6,312 nucleotides of DNA from Bdellovibrio sp. (GTDB lineage Bacteria > Bdellovibrionota > Bdellovibrionia > Bdellovibrionales > Bdellovibrionaceae), in contig JAGIAF010000199.1 of assembly GCA_017745015.1 (NCBI GenBank), forward strand, positions 1 through 6,312, written 5' to 3'. Positions 5,536 through 6,312 of this stretch are shown here, piece after piece. The notes under the pieces were generated by a model. The model had not been told where the DNA came from. It made no database searches and saw only the letters and a list, made by a program, of their open reading frames with translations. A program made the position numbers and the translations under genes. Positions within the stretch are counted from its first letter, which is position 1; each line of letters begins with the position of its first letter.

Positions 5536-6312
5536 ACCCCATAGACCAATAAAATGACTCCGACTATCGCAGCGGCGACCCAATACACCTGCTGCGAAAA
5601 ATCCAGAACCAAGGTGACCGAAGCCAACACCGCAAGCAATGACGGCAATGGCAACTTACCAAGACTTCCCGGAATACGAAATGGCCGCTTCAGTTCCGGC
5701 TTTGCATAACGCAAATAAATCACCGAGCAATTAATGACCACGAATACTGCAATCGTCACTAGTGAAGAGACACTGGCAATGATTTCAACTTTCCCCAATG
5801 GCAAAAAGAACAGGCACAGCGCAAAAATCAAAATGGAGGCAAGCCAAGGTGTCTGCTTCTTTCCCCAAATTTTGGAGAATATAAAAGGCAGATCATGACG
5901 TCGGGCCATCCCCAAGGTGATACGACTTCCTGCCAACATCCCAATCATCACCGTGTTGCCTGTCGAAAACAGCGCAATTCCTCCGAGCACCTTCGCAGCC
6001 ATGGGAGACTTGCCTTGCAATGCCTCACTCAACACGGCGCTGGCATTTGACAGCTCCGCAGGACTCATCAAAGCAAGTGCTGCAAGGCCTACCAAAACAT
6101 AAATGACCGTCGTAAAGAACAGGCTGATAAAAATCGCGCGGGGAATATTCTTTTCCGGATCTTTGGCTTCCTCTGCAAGATTCACCATACTTTCAAAACC
6201 CAAGTAGGCAAAGAACACCAATCCCGCCGCAGGAATTACAGAAAATGAAAATGGTACTGTGAGGGGTTTAAAGTATGTTGTTTCAGTCGCACCGAAATGA
6301 ACAAATATCAAT
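5514..6312 (-). CDS. APC-family amino-acid permease, C-terminal part (5' end outside window)
   Basis: This is an inner-membrane amino-acid or amine transporter of the APC superfamily (COG0531-like). The frame is open to the right edge; TTG 6311 is an internal codon. About 265 residues are visible, out of a usual 430-500. They hold the last seven or so membrane segments, roughly residues 25-46, 58-83, 107-138, 150-168, 172-198, 221-240 and 243-262 of the visible part. The sequence AYLGFESMVNLAEEAKDPE followed by IPRAI is the hallmark loop after TM6 of these carriers. Short polar loops (ARRHDLP, KPELKRPFRIPG) also match the family. The substrate cannot be told: the TM1 backbone-binding motif lies outside the window. 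It converges on the amidotransferase gene with a 15-base overlap, ending in RLFKK-stop. Confidence 0.93.
   Translation of the reverse strand, partial: LIFVHFGATETTYFKPLTVPFSFSVIPAAGLVFFAYLGFESMVNLAEEAKDPEKNIPRAIFISLFFTTVIYVLVGLAALALMSPAELSNASAVLSEALQGKSPMAAKVLGGIALFSTGNTVMIGMLAGSRITLGMARRHDLPFIFSKIWGKKQTPWLASILIFALCLFFLPLGKVEIIASVSSLVTIAVFVVINCSVIYLRYAKPELKRPFRIPGSLGKLPLPSLLAVLASVTLVLDFSQQVYWVAAAIVGVILLVYGVMRLFKK

Noticed and set aside
5917..6102. Plus-strand open frame opposite the permease
   Set aside because: It is a shadow of the well-supported membrane-transporter reading frame, with no coding signals of its own.

Overview
The window looks like chromosomal DNA from a Gram-negative bacterium. 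It has moderate GC, tightly packed genes, a lipoprotein signal peptide and a DUF2799-type envelope protein. The overall look would fit a Bdellovibrio-like member of the Bdellovibrionota, but no rRNA or other taxonomic marker is present, so that is only a guess. Six protein genes cover almost everything. No tRNA, rRNA, CRISPR array, transposase or phage gene was seen.

Layout: (1) 1-1585, plus strand: the C-terminal half of an ABC-F ATPase (cut by the left edge), followed 5 bases later by a lipoprotein with a duplicated DUF2799-like cysteine repeat and a coiled-coil tail. (2) 1603-4688, minus strand: a complete second ABC-F ATPase (3150-4688), then, after an 8-base gap, an unrecognised membrane-anchored 512-residue protein (1603-3141). 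(3) 4689-4868: a divergent intergenic region with a good minus-strand promoter and a structured leader for the second ABC-F gene. (4) 4869-5528, plus strand: a class I glutamine amidotransferase. (5) 5514-6312, minus strand: the C-terminal part of an APC-family amino-acid permease, whose 3' end overlaps the amidotransferase by 15 bases inside a palindrome.

The most interesting unit is the minus-strand pair at 1603-4688 with its leader. The ABC-F protein has a short, apparently arm-less first ABC domain and a long basic interdomain linker, which is closer to ribosome-protection (antibiotic-resistance) ABC-F proteins than to EttA-type housekeeping ones. Its roughly 100-nt leader can form a stem that hides the start region, and a three-codon upstream ORF lies in the opposing arm. 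That arrangement is reminiscent of translational attenuation. The partner gene encodes a protein with no family I recognise and is probably translationally coupled. The functional reading is inference; the stem, promoter and gene layout are read directly from the bases.
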